Below, piece after piece: positions 1 to 9,189 of a stretch of DNA of 64,000 nt; the stretch's first letter is position 1, and each line of letters starts with the position of its first letter. Both the position numbers and the translations under genes were made by a program. The notes under the pieces were generated by a model that ran no database searches, had not been told where the DNA came from, and was given only the letters and a program-made list of their open reading frames with translations. This stretch comes from Buchnera aphidicola str. Bp (Baizongia pistaciae) (GTDB lineage Bacteria > Pseudomonadota > Gammaproteobacteria > Enterobacterales > Enterobacteriaceae). Where the stretch lies: contig NC_004545.1 of assembly GCF_000007725.1 (NCBI RefSeq), positions 496,001 to 560,000 on the forward strand, read 5' to 3'.

Positions 1-1
1 A

Positions 2-1624
2 GGAATGCTAATAGATATTAGTATTAGAAAACAAACACAAAAAGCACCAATATTGCCTTTAATTTTAATAATTTTATTTATTTCCATAATTATTTATATT
101 TTACGCTACATGTGGAGACTATTTTTATTCGGCGCATCCTATAAATTGGCTATCAAACTCAGAATTGAAATTTATAATTATTTATGTCAACAAAAAAACG
201 ATTTTTATTTAAAACATAAAACAGGTGATCTAATCGCTAGAATTACCAACGATGTAGACAAAGTAGTATTCGCAGCTGGAGAAGGTGTCTTAACTCTAGT
301 GGATTCTTTAATCATGGGAGTATCTGTCATTATAGTTATGATTACTCAAATAAGCTGGAAATTAACTATCATTTCTCTAATTCCTATGCCAATTATGGCT
401 ATAATAATAAAACGTTTTGGTAAGAAATTATATTCGAGTTATCATGATGCTCAAACTACATTTTCGCATCTTAATAATTATGCGCAAGAAAATCTTAATA
501 ATATCCACATGATTAAAGCATTTGGATTAGAAAATTACTATAGCAAAAAATTTCTTAAAATCGCTCATAAAACAAGAAAAAAAAATATAAAAATCGCAAA
601 AATTGATTCAAAATTTAATCCAATAATTCACTTATTTATTTCAATTTCACACTTATTAGCTATCACTATTGGAAGTTATATGATTACATATAACGAAATT
701 AGCACTGGAGAATTAATGAGTTTTATACTGTATCTAGGACTTATAATCTGGCCAATGTTAGCATTCGCATGGATGTTTAATATCATAGAAAGAGGAAGTG
801 CATCATGGGATAGAATAAAATCAATGATTAATAACAATTTATTTATACATAAAAAAAAATATAAAAATATATCCAATATTCCAGGAATATTAGAAGTTAA
901 AATTAATTATTTTAAATATTCCAAATCTAATAAAACAATATTAAAAAATATCAATTTTAAAATTCGTCCAGGACAAATACTAGGTATTTGTGGTCCTACT
1001 GGATCAGGAAAAAGTACACTATTAAAACTAATACAACGTCAAATTGAACTTTACGACGGAAAAATATCATATCATTCCATTCCTATTACACAATTTAATA
1101 TAGTAGAATGGCGAAAAAAAATGTCTATAGTTAATCAAACCACTTTTTTATTTTCAGATACAATTGCAAATAACATTAAATTAGGAAAGCCATATGCTTC
1201 ACAAAAAGAAATAGAACAAGCAACTACTTTTTCTGACCTTCATAATGACATTATGACGTTTCCTCAAGGGTACAATACACAAGTAGGAGAACGCGGAATT
1301 ATGTTATCAGGAGGACAAAAACAAAGAATATCAATCGCACGAGCGCTATTACTAAAATCAGAAATATTAATTTTAGATAATGCTCTATCATCAGTTGATA
1401 ACAAAACTGAAATAAATATTTTAGAAAACCTAAAGACTTGGAAAAAAAACAAGAATACTATCATAATGTGTACACATAGATTATCTTCATTAATAAACTC
1501 AGACCTAATAATCGTTATAGAAAATGGTTCTATAACACAAATTGGAAAACATAAGCTATTAATTCAAAATTTAAAACAATGGTATGGAAAAACATATTTA
1601 CATCAAAAATTATCCAATCATTAA
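2..1624 (+). CDS. mdlA: Multidrug-like ABC transporter half-subunit MdlA (5' partial)
   Basis: The reading frame is open to the window edge, so the true start lies upstream; compared with E. coli MdlA (590 aa) roughly the first 40-50 residues are missing. Counting from the first visible Met at base 5, the protein has a transmembrane region (about 15-260) followed by an ATPase domain with Walker A GPTGSGKS (330-337), signature LSGGQ (434-438) and Walker B ILILDN (454-459). The residue after the Walker B Asp is Asn instead of the usual catalytic Glu, so this ATP site is probably degenerate; E. coli MdlA also departs from Glu here. It lies 28 bp upstream of mdlB, with which it should form a heterodimeric inner-membrane exporter of unknown substrate. 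Confidence 0.95.
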   Translation, partial: GMLIDISIRKQTQKAPILPLILIILFISIIIYILRYMWRLFLFGASYKLAIKLRIEIYNYLCQQKNDFYLKHKTGDLIARITNDVDKVVFAAGEGVLTLVDSLIMGVSVIIVMITQISWKLTIISLIPMPIMAIIIKRFGKKLYSSYHDAQTTFSHLNNYAQENLNNIHMIKAFGLENYYSKKFLKIAHKTRKKNIKIAKIDSKFNPIIHLFISISHLLAITIGSYMITYNEISTGELMSFILYLGLIIWPMLAFAWMFNIIERGSASWDRIKSMINNNLFIHKKKYKNISNIPGILEVKINYFKYSKSNKTILKNINFKIRPGQILGICGPTGSGKSTLLKLIQRQIELYDGKISYHSIPITQFNIVEWRKKMSIVNQTTFLFSDTIANNIKLGKPYASQKEIEQATTFSDLHNDIMTFPQGYNTQVGERGIMLSGGQKQRISIARALLLKSEILILDNALSSVDNKTEINILENLKTWKKNKNTIIMCTHRLSSLINSDLIIVIENGSITQIGKHKLLIQNLKQWYGKTYLHQKLSNH

Positions 1625-1652
1625 AAAATAAAAATAAGGACAATTTTATAAA

Positions 1653-3389
1653 ATGAATAATGTTATAGATTTTTGGCCTACGTTAAAACGTCTATTATAT
1701 TATGGCACAAATGTCAAAAAATATCTAATACTCGGATTTACTTTGTTGTTATTTTCATCTATTTTTGAAGTTTTAAATCCAATACTTATTAGTTGTTTTA
1801 TTAAACATTACTTCATTAACAATACAGTTAATTATTCATTAAAAATTATTACATATTATTTAATTCTACAAATATTAGCAGCTATATTAAATTATCATCA
1901 AAACATAATCTTTAATAAGATATCCCTTACTGTCATTCAAAAATTACGTTATGATGTAATGTCTTCTACACTTCAACTTCCAATTAAAATGTTTGATCAA
2001 AGACCAATAGGTCAATTTATCTCTCGAATCACAAACGATACTGAAACTATTAAAGAATTATATGATACTGTAATAAAATCATTATTCCAAAATATTATAT
2101 TAATATTAATTACCTTAATAACGATGTTTATACTAGAATGGAGAATGGCATGCATAGCTTCTATTATTTTTCCAATCGCGCTAATAATAATGTTATTATA
2201 CCAATATTTTAGTAAACCTATACTCAGAAAAATAAAAGTTTATATTGCTAATATTTACAATATATTTAACGAAATAATTAACGGAATAGATGTTATTCAA
2301 CAATTTCATCAAGAACAAAAATTTAGAAAATCCATTAAAAAAATTAGTATATCTCACTATTACTTTCGAATGAAAATTTTAAAATTAGACAGTTTTTTGC
2401 TACGACCACTATTAAATTTTTGTTCTACACTAATATTATGTGGACTAATATTAATTTTTGGCATTTATCCAATTGGATTTTTTGAAATTGGAACACTATA
2501 TGCATTCATTACATATTTAAATAGATTAAATGAACCCCTAATTACTATAACCTCACAACAATCTATTTTTCAGCAAGCTATTGTAGCCGGGGAAAGAATA
2601 TTTGAAATAATACATACGCCCAAACAACAATATGGAGATGATTCATTACATTTTCGAGAAGGAAATATAAAAGTAAAAAATTTATATTTCAGTTATACCA
2701 ATAATAACGTTTACGTATTAAAAAATATTAATATTTTTATTCCTTCTAAACAATTTATAGCTTTTGTTGGAAGAACTGGAAGTGGAAAAAGTACGCTATC
2801 AAAATTATTAATAGGACATTATCCTGCAACACTTGGTAAAATTTGTTTAGACGAAAGAAACATTCAAACATTTACTCATAATGTCCTTAAAAAAAATATT
2901 TCTATTGTGCAACAAGATCCTATAATACTTAATGATACAATTTTAGAAAATATTACTCTTGGAAGAAATATATCAACAAAAAAAGTTTTAAAAATTTTAA
3001 AAACAATAAAACTAATACAATTTGTAAATTCTTTGCCAAAAGGACTAAAAACATTATTAGGCGAAAACGGAAATATTTTATCAATTGGTCAAAAACAATT
3101 ATTATCTATCGCTAGAACTTTAATTTCTTGTCCTAAAATTTTAATATTAGATGAAGCTACATCAAACGTTGATTTAGATACGGAAAACAATATAAAAAAA
3201 ATACTATCTTCTGTTAAACATCTCACAACAATCATAGCCATAACACATAGATTATCTACAATCAAACACGCAGATAACATTTTCGTATTCAATAATGGGG
3301 AAATTGTAGAATCAGGTACTCATTACAATTTAATAAGAAAAAAAAGCTACTATAAGAATATGTATTATTCTCAAGCAATAAAAAATTAA
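1653..3389 (+). CDS. mdlB: Multidrug-like ABC transporter half-subunit MdlB
   Basis: A 578-residue half-transporter (E. coli 593). Hydrophobic membrane segments fill about residues 20-310. The ATPase domain has Walker A GRTGSGKS (373-380), a signature variant SIGQ (477-480) and a complete Walker B ILILDE (496-501). MdlA carries the canonical signature but no catalytic Glu, and MdlB has the opposite combination, so the heterodimer would have one canonical and one degenerate site, as in other asymmetric ABC exporters. An AAGGA ribosome-binding site precedes the ATG. The gene follows mdlA as a two-gene operon and converges on ffs. Confidence 0.95.
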   Translation: MNNVIDFWPTLKRLLYYGTNVKKYLILGFTLLLFSSIFEVLNPILISCFIKHYFINNTVNYSLKIITYYLILQILAAILNYHQNIIFNKISLTVIQKLRYDVMSSTLQLPIKMFDQRPIGQFISRITNDTETIKELYDTVIKSLFQNIILILITLITMFILEWRMACIASIIFPIALIIMLLYQYFSKPILRKIKVYIANIYNIFNEIINGIDVIQQFHQEQKFRKSIKKISISHYYFRMKILKLDSFLLRPLLNFCSTLILCGLILIFGIYPIGFFEIGTLYAFITYLNRLNEPLITITSQQSIFQQAIVAGERIFEIIHTPKQQYGDDSLHFREGNIKVKNLYFSYTNNNVYVLKNINIFIPSKQFIAFVGRTGSGKSTLSKLLIGHYPATLGKICLDERNIQTFTHNVLKKNISIVQQDPIILNDTILENITLGRNISTKKVLKILKTIKLIQFVNSLPKGLKTLLGENGNILSIGQKQLLSIARTLISCPKILILDEATSNVDLDTENNIKKILSSVKHLTTIIAITHRLSTIKHADNIFVFNNGEIVESGTHYNLIRKKSYYKNMYYSQAIKN

Positions 3390-3444
3390 AAAATTAAAAA
3401 ATTTCAATATAAATTAGATAATATATAATTATACTAAAACTAAC

Positions 3445-3555
3445 AATCTCTGTTAGTAATATTCGTAATACCTGTACTGTCTTAATATGGCTGCTATTTT
3501 CCAATCCTGACCAAATTCTTAAGAATTACAGTATTATAGAGTACTAACAGAGATT
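3445..3555 (-). ncRNA. ffs: 4.5S signal recognition particle RNA
   Basis: On the minus strand the ends form a perfect 12-bp inverted repeat (AATCTCTGTTAG at 3555-3544 against its complement at 3456-3445). The tip carries the conserved SRP domain IV: GGTCAGG, a 3-bp AUU/AAU stem closing a GGAA tetraloop, then AGCAGCC (about 3513-3490). E. coli has UCC/GGA in that small stem, so the pairing is kept by compensatory change. At about 111 nt it matches the roughly 114-nt E. coli RNA. It binds Ffh and targets membrane proteins such as SecY and MdlAB to the translocon. It is divergent from dnaX. Ends are estimated from the stem. Confidence 0.92.
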
Positions 3556-3708
3556 TATACTAGTTATATTGCACTAAAAATTTATTAATTGCAAATTTTT
3601 TTCCTAATTTTTATTTTCGAAACATATATTGTAAAAATCTTCTTAAAAAATTTTATTTGTGATAAAATAAATTAAACAAACTTGATATTTAATCAATCAC
3701 TTAATACC

Positions 3709-4821
3709 ATGAACTATCATATTTTAGCTAAAAAATGGAGGCCACAAACATTTAATGACGTTATCGGACAACAATATATTGTTTCTGCAATCTCTAATAG
3801 CTTATTATTGGGTCGCATACATCATGCTTGGTTGTTTTTTGGAATTCGAGGAACAGGAAAAACTACTATTGCACGAATATTGGCTAAAAGTTTAAATTGT
3901 AAATTAGGAATATCTCCAAATCCATGTAGAAAATGTTCTAATTGTGTAGAAGTAGAACAAGGGAACTTTATTGATCTATACGAAGTAGATGCAGCATCTC
4001 GTACTAAAGTTGAAGACATGAAAGAACTACTAGATAATATAAGATATTTACCTTCTAAGGGGAGATTTAAAATATATCTAATTGATGAAGTTCATATGTT
4101 GTCACGATATAGTTTTAATTTTTTACTAAAAAACATAGAAGAACCACCACAACATATTAAATTTATTTTAGCAACTACTAACTTAGAAAAAATACCAGAT
4201 ACAATACTATCACGCTGTTTACAATTCCAGTTAAAACCAATAAATTTAAATGAAATAGTTGCTTGTATTTCTAATATTTTACACAAAGAAAACATTACAT
4301 ATGAAATCAAAGCTTTATCTTTAATATCTCAAAAATCAGAAGGTAGCTTGAGAGATGCAATTACGTTAACAGAACAAATGATATCCATGGGAAAAGGAAA
4401 CATAACTGAAAAAATAGTAAGAAAAACTTTGGGAATGTTATACGAAGATCAAATATTATATATTCTAACAACACTATTAAATAAAGACCTAAAAAATTTA
4501 GTCTTATGTTTTAAATATATTTCAGATACACACATTAATTTTGAAAATATATTAGTAGAAATATTACAACTATTACACCAAATTTCGATAATAAAAATTA
4601 TTCCTTCTATAAAACTAAACGATACTAAATATTCTAAAAACATGCAACATGCAATACAAAAAATAGCTGAACTATCTAATTATAATGATATATATTTATA
4701 TTATCAAACTGCATTATTAGGAAAAAAAGAACTACATATCGCTCCTGATCAAAAAATTAGCATAGAAATGACATTATTACGCATGTTTAATCTAAATACC
4801 AAACCTATATACATAAAATAA
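3709..4821 (+). CDS. dnaX: DNA polymerase III clamp-loader subunit DnaX (gamma-length)
   Basis: The start is taken as the ATG at 3709 (MNYHILAKKW), matching the E. coli N-terminus; an in-frame TTG at 3682 would add nine unrelated residues. The 370-aa product has Walker A GIRGTGKT (45-52), four zinc-binding Cys (64, 73, 76, 79), Walker B DEVH (126-129) and the SRC arginine-finger motif (168-170), then the domain III collar. E. coli tau is 643 aa and gamma 431. The tau domains that bind DnaB and the polymerase core are absent, and the gene stops naturally, so no programmed frameshift is needed. It loads the sliding clamp. Confidence 0.95.
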   Translation: MNYHILAKKWRPQTFNDVIGQQYIVSAISNSLLLGRIHHAWLFFGIRGTGKTTIARILAKSLNCKLGISPNPCRKCSNCVEVEQGNFIDLYEVDAASRTKVEDMKELLDNIRYLPSKGRFKIYLIDEVHMLSRYSFNFLLKNIEEPPQHIKFILATTNLEKIPDTILSRCLQFQLKPINLNEIVACISNILHKENITYEIKALSLISQKSEGSLRDAITLTEQMISMGKGNITEKIVRKTLGMLYEDQILYILTTLLNKDLKNLVLCFKYISDTHINFENILVEILQLLHQISIIKIIPSIKLNDTKYSKNMQHAIQKIAELSNYNDIYLYYQTALLGKKELHIAPDQKISIEMTLLRMFNLNTKPIYIK

Positions 4822-5045
4822 AAAAAAATACTCTAAATTAGAATTAAAAAACGATTTCTAAAAATAAAAATTATAATTAATAAACATAAACATTTTGACA
4901 ATATTGATTACATTGACCGAAATATTGCAACTTCAATTTTTTTAAACTATTATACATAATAAAAAGTTTAACGTCTTAAATAATTCTTTAAATAACATAT
5001 ATAAAGCTGCTATATTAACAATAATCTTAATTATTAAGGATTCTT

Positions 5046-5378
5046 ATGTTTTCAAAAGATGGATTAAATAACTTAATGCAACACGCACAAAAGATTCAAG
5101 AACAAATGAAAAAAATACAACAAGAAGTATCTGAAATAGAAGTTACTGGAGAATCTGGAGCTGGAGCAGTGAAAGTAACTTTAATTGGATCACACTACTG
5201 TAAAAAAATTGAACTAGACAAAAACACAATTTTAGAACATGATAAAGAAATATTAGAAGATTTAATCACAGCCGCATTTAATGATGCAGTACGAAAAATA
5301 TCTGATCTTCAAAAACAAAAAATGTCATCCATATCATCAGAAATGAAATTTTCTAATAATTTGAATTTACCCTTTTAG
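5046..5378 (+). CDS. ybaB: Nucleoid-associated protein YbaB/EbfC family
   Basis: A 110-aa protein of the length and composition of E. coli YbaB (109 aa): a charged N-terminal helix rich in Gln and Lys, the central GESGAGAVKVTLIGSH segment and a C-terminal helix. The family forms small DNA-binding dimers. An AAGGA ribosome-binding site lies 8 bp before the ATG. Position directly after dnaX is as in E. coli; the recR gene that normally follows is missing, and htpG comes next. Confidence 0.93.
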   Translation: MFSKDGLNNLMQHAQKIQEQMKKIQQEVSEIEVTGESGAGAVKVTLIGSHYCKKIELDKNTILEHDKEILEDLITAAFNDAVRKISDLQKQKMSSISSEMKFSNNLNLPF

Positions 5379-5506
5379 TTCACAAAAACTATCTCAAAAT
5401 AAATATTTTTTTTTTAAATTATTCTTGTACATGGTAAATTATCATTCTAAAACATTTACCTACTTTAATGATCATATTTAACTCTACTACTACAGCGAAT
5501 AAATTT

Positions 5507-7387
5507 ATGACTGCAAATAAAAATCAAAAAAAAACATATAATTTTAAATCAGAAACAAAAGAATTATTACATTTAATGATTCATTCTTTGTATTCCAATC
5601 GAGAAATATTCTTTAGAGAATTAATATCTAATGCTGCAGATGCAATTGACAAATTAAAATTTAACGCAATATCTGCACCAGAACTATACGAAAATGATAC
5701 TAATCTATACATTAGAATCTTCTCAAATAAAAATAATAATAGTTTAACAATTAGTGACAATGGCATTGGAATGAAATATGAAGATATCATTAATAATTTA
5801 GGTACAATAGCTAAATCTGGTACAAAAGAATTTATAAAAACGTTAAATAAAAACAACAAAATAAAAAACGATTTAATTGGTCAATTTGGAGTGGGATTTT
5901 ATTCTTCATTTATCGTATCTGAAAAAGTTATTGTTAAAACTAGATTTGCAGGATTAAAAGAAAATCAAGGTGTTATATGGACATCAGATGGAAAAGGAAC
6001 ATATGAGGTTAATGAAATTAATAAAAAAGAACGAGGAACTGAAGTTACATTATACCTCACAAAAGATCATTATGAATTCTTAGAAACATGGAAAATACAA
6101 AATACAGTTAGTAAATATTCAGATCATATTTCTATTCCTATCGAATTGAACACATACGATGAAAAAGAAAAAACTTATTTTTGGAAACAAATAAATCAAG
6201 CTGAAGCTATATGGACTAGACCAAAATCTGAAATCACTGAGTTACAATATAAAAACTTTTATAAAAAAATTGCTAATGATACCAACGATCCTCTCACATG
6301 GACACACAATAAAGTAGAAGGAAATCAAGAATATACAATTCTATTATTTATACCTTCAAAATCAGCCTGGGATATTTGGAATAGAGACAATAAACACGGA
6401 TTAAAATTATACGTAAAACGTGTCTATATCATGGACGATGCAGAACAATTTTTGCCAAATTACTTAAGATTCGTAAAAGGAATTATAGATTCTAACGATT
6501 TACCTTTGAACGTCTCTCGAGAAATATTACAAGACCACAAACTAGTTTATAATCTAAAAAAATCACTCACAAAAAAAGTATTACAAGTACTTCATTCATT
6601 AAGTCAAAATGTTTCAAAATACGAAATATTTTGGAAACAGTTCGGTTTAATTCTAAAGGAAGGACCTGCTGAAGATTCAGAAAATCGGACATCAATTTCC
6701 AATCTTATCAGATTTTCTTCGCTGTTAAACAATACTCAAAAACCAACTATGTCACTAGAAAATTATGTAAAGAATATGAAGCAAAATCAAGAGAAAATAT
6801 ATTTTATAACAGCTGACAATTATGCCTCTGCAGTTAGTAGTCCGCACTTAGAATTTTTCAAGAAAAAAAATATAGATGTATTAATTTTATCAGACAAAAT
6901 TGACGAATGGATGATGAATTATTTAATTGAATATAATGAAAAAAAATTCCAATCAGTAAGTAAAGATGATAAATCTATTGAAAAATTGGTACATGAACAA
7001 AATAGTCAAAATGAAACTTATCAAGAAAACATGAACGATTTCTTAAACAGAGCTAAAAAAACATTAAGTGATAAAATTAAAGATATACGATTTACACATA
7101 AACTAACCAATACTCCTGCTATGGTCATCACTGATTCTAATGAAATGAGTACTCAAATGGCTAAACTTTTTTCTGCTGCAGGACAAACAGTCCCAACTAT
7201 AAAGTACATCCTTGAAATAAACCCAAACCATCTTTTAATAAAAAAAATTAATAATGAAAAAAATGAAAAAAAATTTAAAAATTGGATCAATTTCTTATTT
7301 GAGCAATGTTTACTTGCCGAAAAAAATACATTAGACAATCCTAATAAATTTATAGCTAGAATAAATGATTTACTAATAAATAATTAA
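5507..7387 (+). CDS. htpG: Chaperone HtpG (bacterial Hsp90)
   Basis: Hsp90-family ATPase that helps cytosolic proteins fold. From the ATG at 5507 it has 626 aa (E. coli 624). The N-terminal GHKL ATPase motifs are visible: ELISNAADAIDKL, SDNGIGM and GQFGVGFYS; the middle domain (WTRPKSEIT, NRDNKHGLKLYVKRV, LPLNVSREILQ) and the dimerisation domain (DEWMMNY, STQMAKLFSAAGQ) are all present. An upstream in-frame ATG at 5468 would add 13 residues absent from the family; neither start has a clear ribosome-binding site. I see no convincing sigma-32 promoter in the short upstream gap. Confidence 0.96.
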   Translation: MTANKNQKKTYNFKSETKELLHLMIHSLYSNREIFFRELISNAADAIDKLKFNAISAPELYENDTNLYIRIFSNKNNNSLTISDNGIGMKYEDIINNLGTIAKSGTKEFIKTLNKNNKIKNDLIGQFGVGFYSSFIVSEKVIVKTRFAGLKENQGVIWTSDGKGTYEVNEINKKERGTEVTLYLTKDHYEFLETWKIQNTVSKYSDHISIPIELNTYDEKEKTYFWKQINQAEAIWTRPKSEITELQYKNFYKKIANDTNDPLTWTHNKVEGNQEYTILLFIPSKSAWDIWNRDNKHGLKLYVKRVYIMDDAEQFLPNYLRFVKGIIDSNDLPLNVSREILQDHKLVYNLKKSLTKKVLQVLHSLSQNVSKYEIFWKQFGLILKEGPAEDSENRTSISNLIRFSSLLNNTQKPTMSLENYVKNMKQNQEKIYFITADNYASAVSSPHLEFFKKKNIDVLILSDKIDEWMMNYLIEYNEKKFQSVSKDDKSIEKLVHEQNSQNETYQENMNDFLNRAKKTLSDKIKDIRFTHKLTNTPAMVITDSNEMSTQMAKLFSAAGQTVPTIKYILEINPNHLLIKKINNEKNEKKFKNWINFLFEQCLLAEKNTLDNPNKFIARINDLLINN

Positions 7388-7440
7388 AAAACTTAACTAC
7401 ATCAAACAAACAATCATTCAAAATTTAACAAGGACAAATT

Positions 7441-8088
7441 ATGCATATCGTTTTAATTGGAGGGCCTGGAACAGGAAAAGGAACACAAGCAGAGCTTCTG
7501 TCAAAAAAATATATGCTTCCTGTGATTTCTACTGGACATATATTACGAAAGATTAGTACAAAAAAAACATTGTTTGGAGAAAAAATAAAAAATATTATAA
7601 ATTCAGGAAAATTAGTTCCAGACACTATAATCATTAAAATAATTACAAATGAAATTCTTCATAAAAATTATACAAATGGATTTATTTTAGATGGATTTCC
7701 AAGAACAATAAAACAAGCAAAAAATTTAAAAAATACTAATATACAAATAGATTATGTCTTTGAATTTATATTACCAACAAAGTTGATTTTTAAAAGAATA
7801 CAAACCAGGACAATTAATCCAATAACAGGAACCATATACAATAATGTAATACAAAAAAATTCAGAATTAAAAAATCTTAAAATAAATACCTTAAAAAGTA
7901 GACTTGACGATCAATATCCTATAATTCTAAAACGACTAAAAGAACATAAAAAAAACATTGTTTATCTTAAAGATTTTTACATAAACGAACAAAAACATAA
8001 AAGTCTTAAATATCATGAAATAAATAGTCAAAATACAATTAAAAATGTTAATATCGAAATAAAAAAAATTCTTGAAAATAAACTTTAA
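7441..8088 (+). CDS. adk: Adenylate kinase
   Basis: Converts ATP and AMP to two ADP. The P-loop GGPGTGKGT (7-15), the AMP-binding segment (STGHILR, LVPD, GFILDGFPRT) and a lid-region RTINPITGTIYN are recognisable. The length of 215 aa equals the long-lid form of E. coli (214). Conservation is unusually weak from the lid to the C-terminus, which is Lys/Asn-rich and has lost many E. coli residues, although RLDDQ and an Arg/Lys-rich helix remain. AAGGACA precedes the ATG. The htpG-adk order is as in E. coli. Confidence 0.95.
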   Translation: MHIVLIGGPGTGKGTQAELLSKKYMLPVISTGHILRKISTKKTLFGEKIKNIINSGKLVPDTIIIKIITNEILHKNYTNGFILDGFPRTIKQAKNLKNTNIQIDYVFEFILPTKLIFKRIQTRTINPITGTIYNNVIQKNSELKNLKINTLKSRLDDQYPIILKRLKEHKKNIVYLKDFYINEQKHKSLKYHEINSQNTIKNVNIEIKKILENKL

Positions 8089-8133
8089 TATACTAAGCGA
8101 ATTAAAAAATTATAATATCCTTATGTTTTTCTC

Positions 8134-8207
8134 TGCGCTCTATAGGATTCGAACCTATGACCTACGGCTTAGAAGGCCGTTGCTCTATCCATCTGAGCTA
8201 AGAGCGC
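8134..8207 (-). tRNA. argU: tRNA-Arg (anticodon UCU)
   Basis: The minus strand folds as a 74-nt cloverleaf: acceptor GCGCTCT/AGAGCGC, D arm TAGCTCAGATGG, anticodon arm with loop CTTCTAA giving anticodon TCT, T arm AGGTTCGAATCCT, discriminator A. CCA is not encoded. It reads AGA/AGG codons, AGA being the frequent Arg codon in this AT-rich genome. It sits between adk and folD, near the place of argU beside folD in E. coli. Confidence 0.96.
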
Positions 8208-8308
8208 AAATACTTACTTGTTTTATTTCGATTTATACATACATTAAATAATATAATACCATTAATTTTAATAAAATAAATTTTTTTTTAAATTGAGTGT
8301 ACACTAAT

Positions 8309-9172
8309 ATGCTAAAAAAAGTTTTAAACGGAACACGCATTGCAAAAAAATTAGAATTCAAAATCCTAAAACAAGTTAATTATAAACTTTCTTTAGGACA
8401 AAGACCACCCGGTTTAGCTGTTATTTTAATAGGATCTAACTCTGCATCCACAATTTACGTTAAAAAAAAACGTTTCATGTGCGAACAAGTAGGATTTATA
8501 TCAAAATTTTGGAAATTTTCAAAAAATATACAAGAATCAAAAATTCTTAATCTTATTTATAAACTAAATTATGATACTACTATTGATGGAATTTTAGTAC
8601 AATTACCCATACCCCCGAACATAAACAATCAAAAATTATTTAGTAGTATTATTCCTACCAAAGATGTAGATGGTTTTCATCCATATAACATAGGTTCTCT
8701 ATGCCAAAAATCACCTTACTTACGTCCTTGCACACCTTTCGGAATAATTACGATGCTGAAACATTATAAAATAAAAATTCGAGGATTACACGCAGTAGTT
8801 ATAGGAGCTTCAAATATTGTAGGAAGGCCCATGAGTATGGAATTATTACTGGCCGGGTGTACTACTACAATCACGCACAGATTTACAAAAAATCTCAAAC
8901 ACTACGTAAAACAAGCTGATCTAATAGTTATAGCCATTGGGCACGCCCATTTTTTAAAAGGTACTTGGATTAAAAAGGGAGCTATCGTTATTGACGTAGG
9001 AATAAATCGTCTAAAAAATGGAGAAATAGTAGGTGACGTAGATTTTAAAACAGCATACAAAAAATCATCATACATTACACCAGTCCCTGGTGGAGTAGGT
9101 CCTATGACTGTAATTACACTATTAAATAATACTTTAAAAGCTTATGAACAAATATCTAAAGATTGCAAATAA
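8309..9172 (+). CDS. folD: Methylenetetrahydrofolate dehydrogenase / cyclohydrolase
   Basis: Bifunctional enzyme that interconverts 5,10-methylene-THF and 10-formyl-THF, the formyl donor used by fmt in this window. Conserved motifs include YVKKK with the catalytic Lys, [22 protein letters not shown], the NADP-binding [12 protein letters not shown] and the [10 protein letters not shown] tail. The start is placed at the ATG at 8309 ([12 protein letters not shown]), giving 287 aa (E. coli 288); a GTG at 8297 would add four residues. Confidence 0.96.
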   Translation: MLKKVLNGTRIAKKLEFKILKQVNYKLSLGQRPPGLAVILIGSNSASTIYVKKKRFMCEQVGFISKFWKFSKNIQESKILNLIYKLNYDTTIDGILVQLPIPPNINNQKLFSSIIPTKDVDGFHPYNIGSLCQKSPYLRPCTPFGIITMLKHYKIKIRGLHAVVIGASNIVGRPMSMELLLAGCTTTITHRFTKNLKHYVKQADLIVIAIGHAHFLKGTWIKKGAIVIDVGINRLKNGEIVGDVDFKTAYKKSSYITPVPGGVGPMTVITLLNNTLKAYEQISKDCK

Positions 9173-9189
9173 AATCTATCATTACACAT

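Noticed and set aside
3682-3708. TTG start extending dnaX by nine residues
   Set aside because: The ATG at 3709 matches the family N-terminus exactly.
4780-4840. Possible programmed frameshift at the end of dnaX giving tau
   Set aside because: The A run lies after the stop codon and no tau-like peptide can be read in the following 220 bp.
5379-5506. Heat-shock (sigma-32) promoter before htpG
   Set aside because: CTTG followed by a weak match does not reach a credible two-box promoter.
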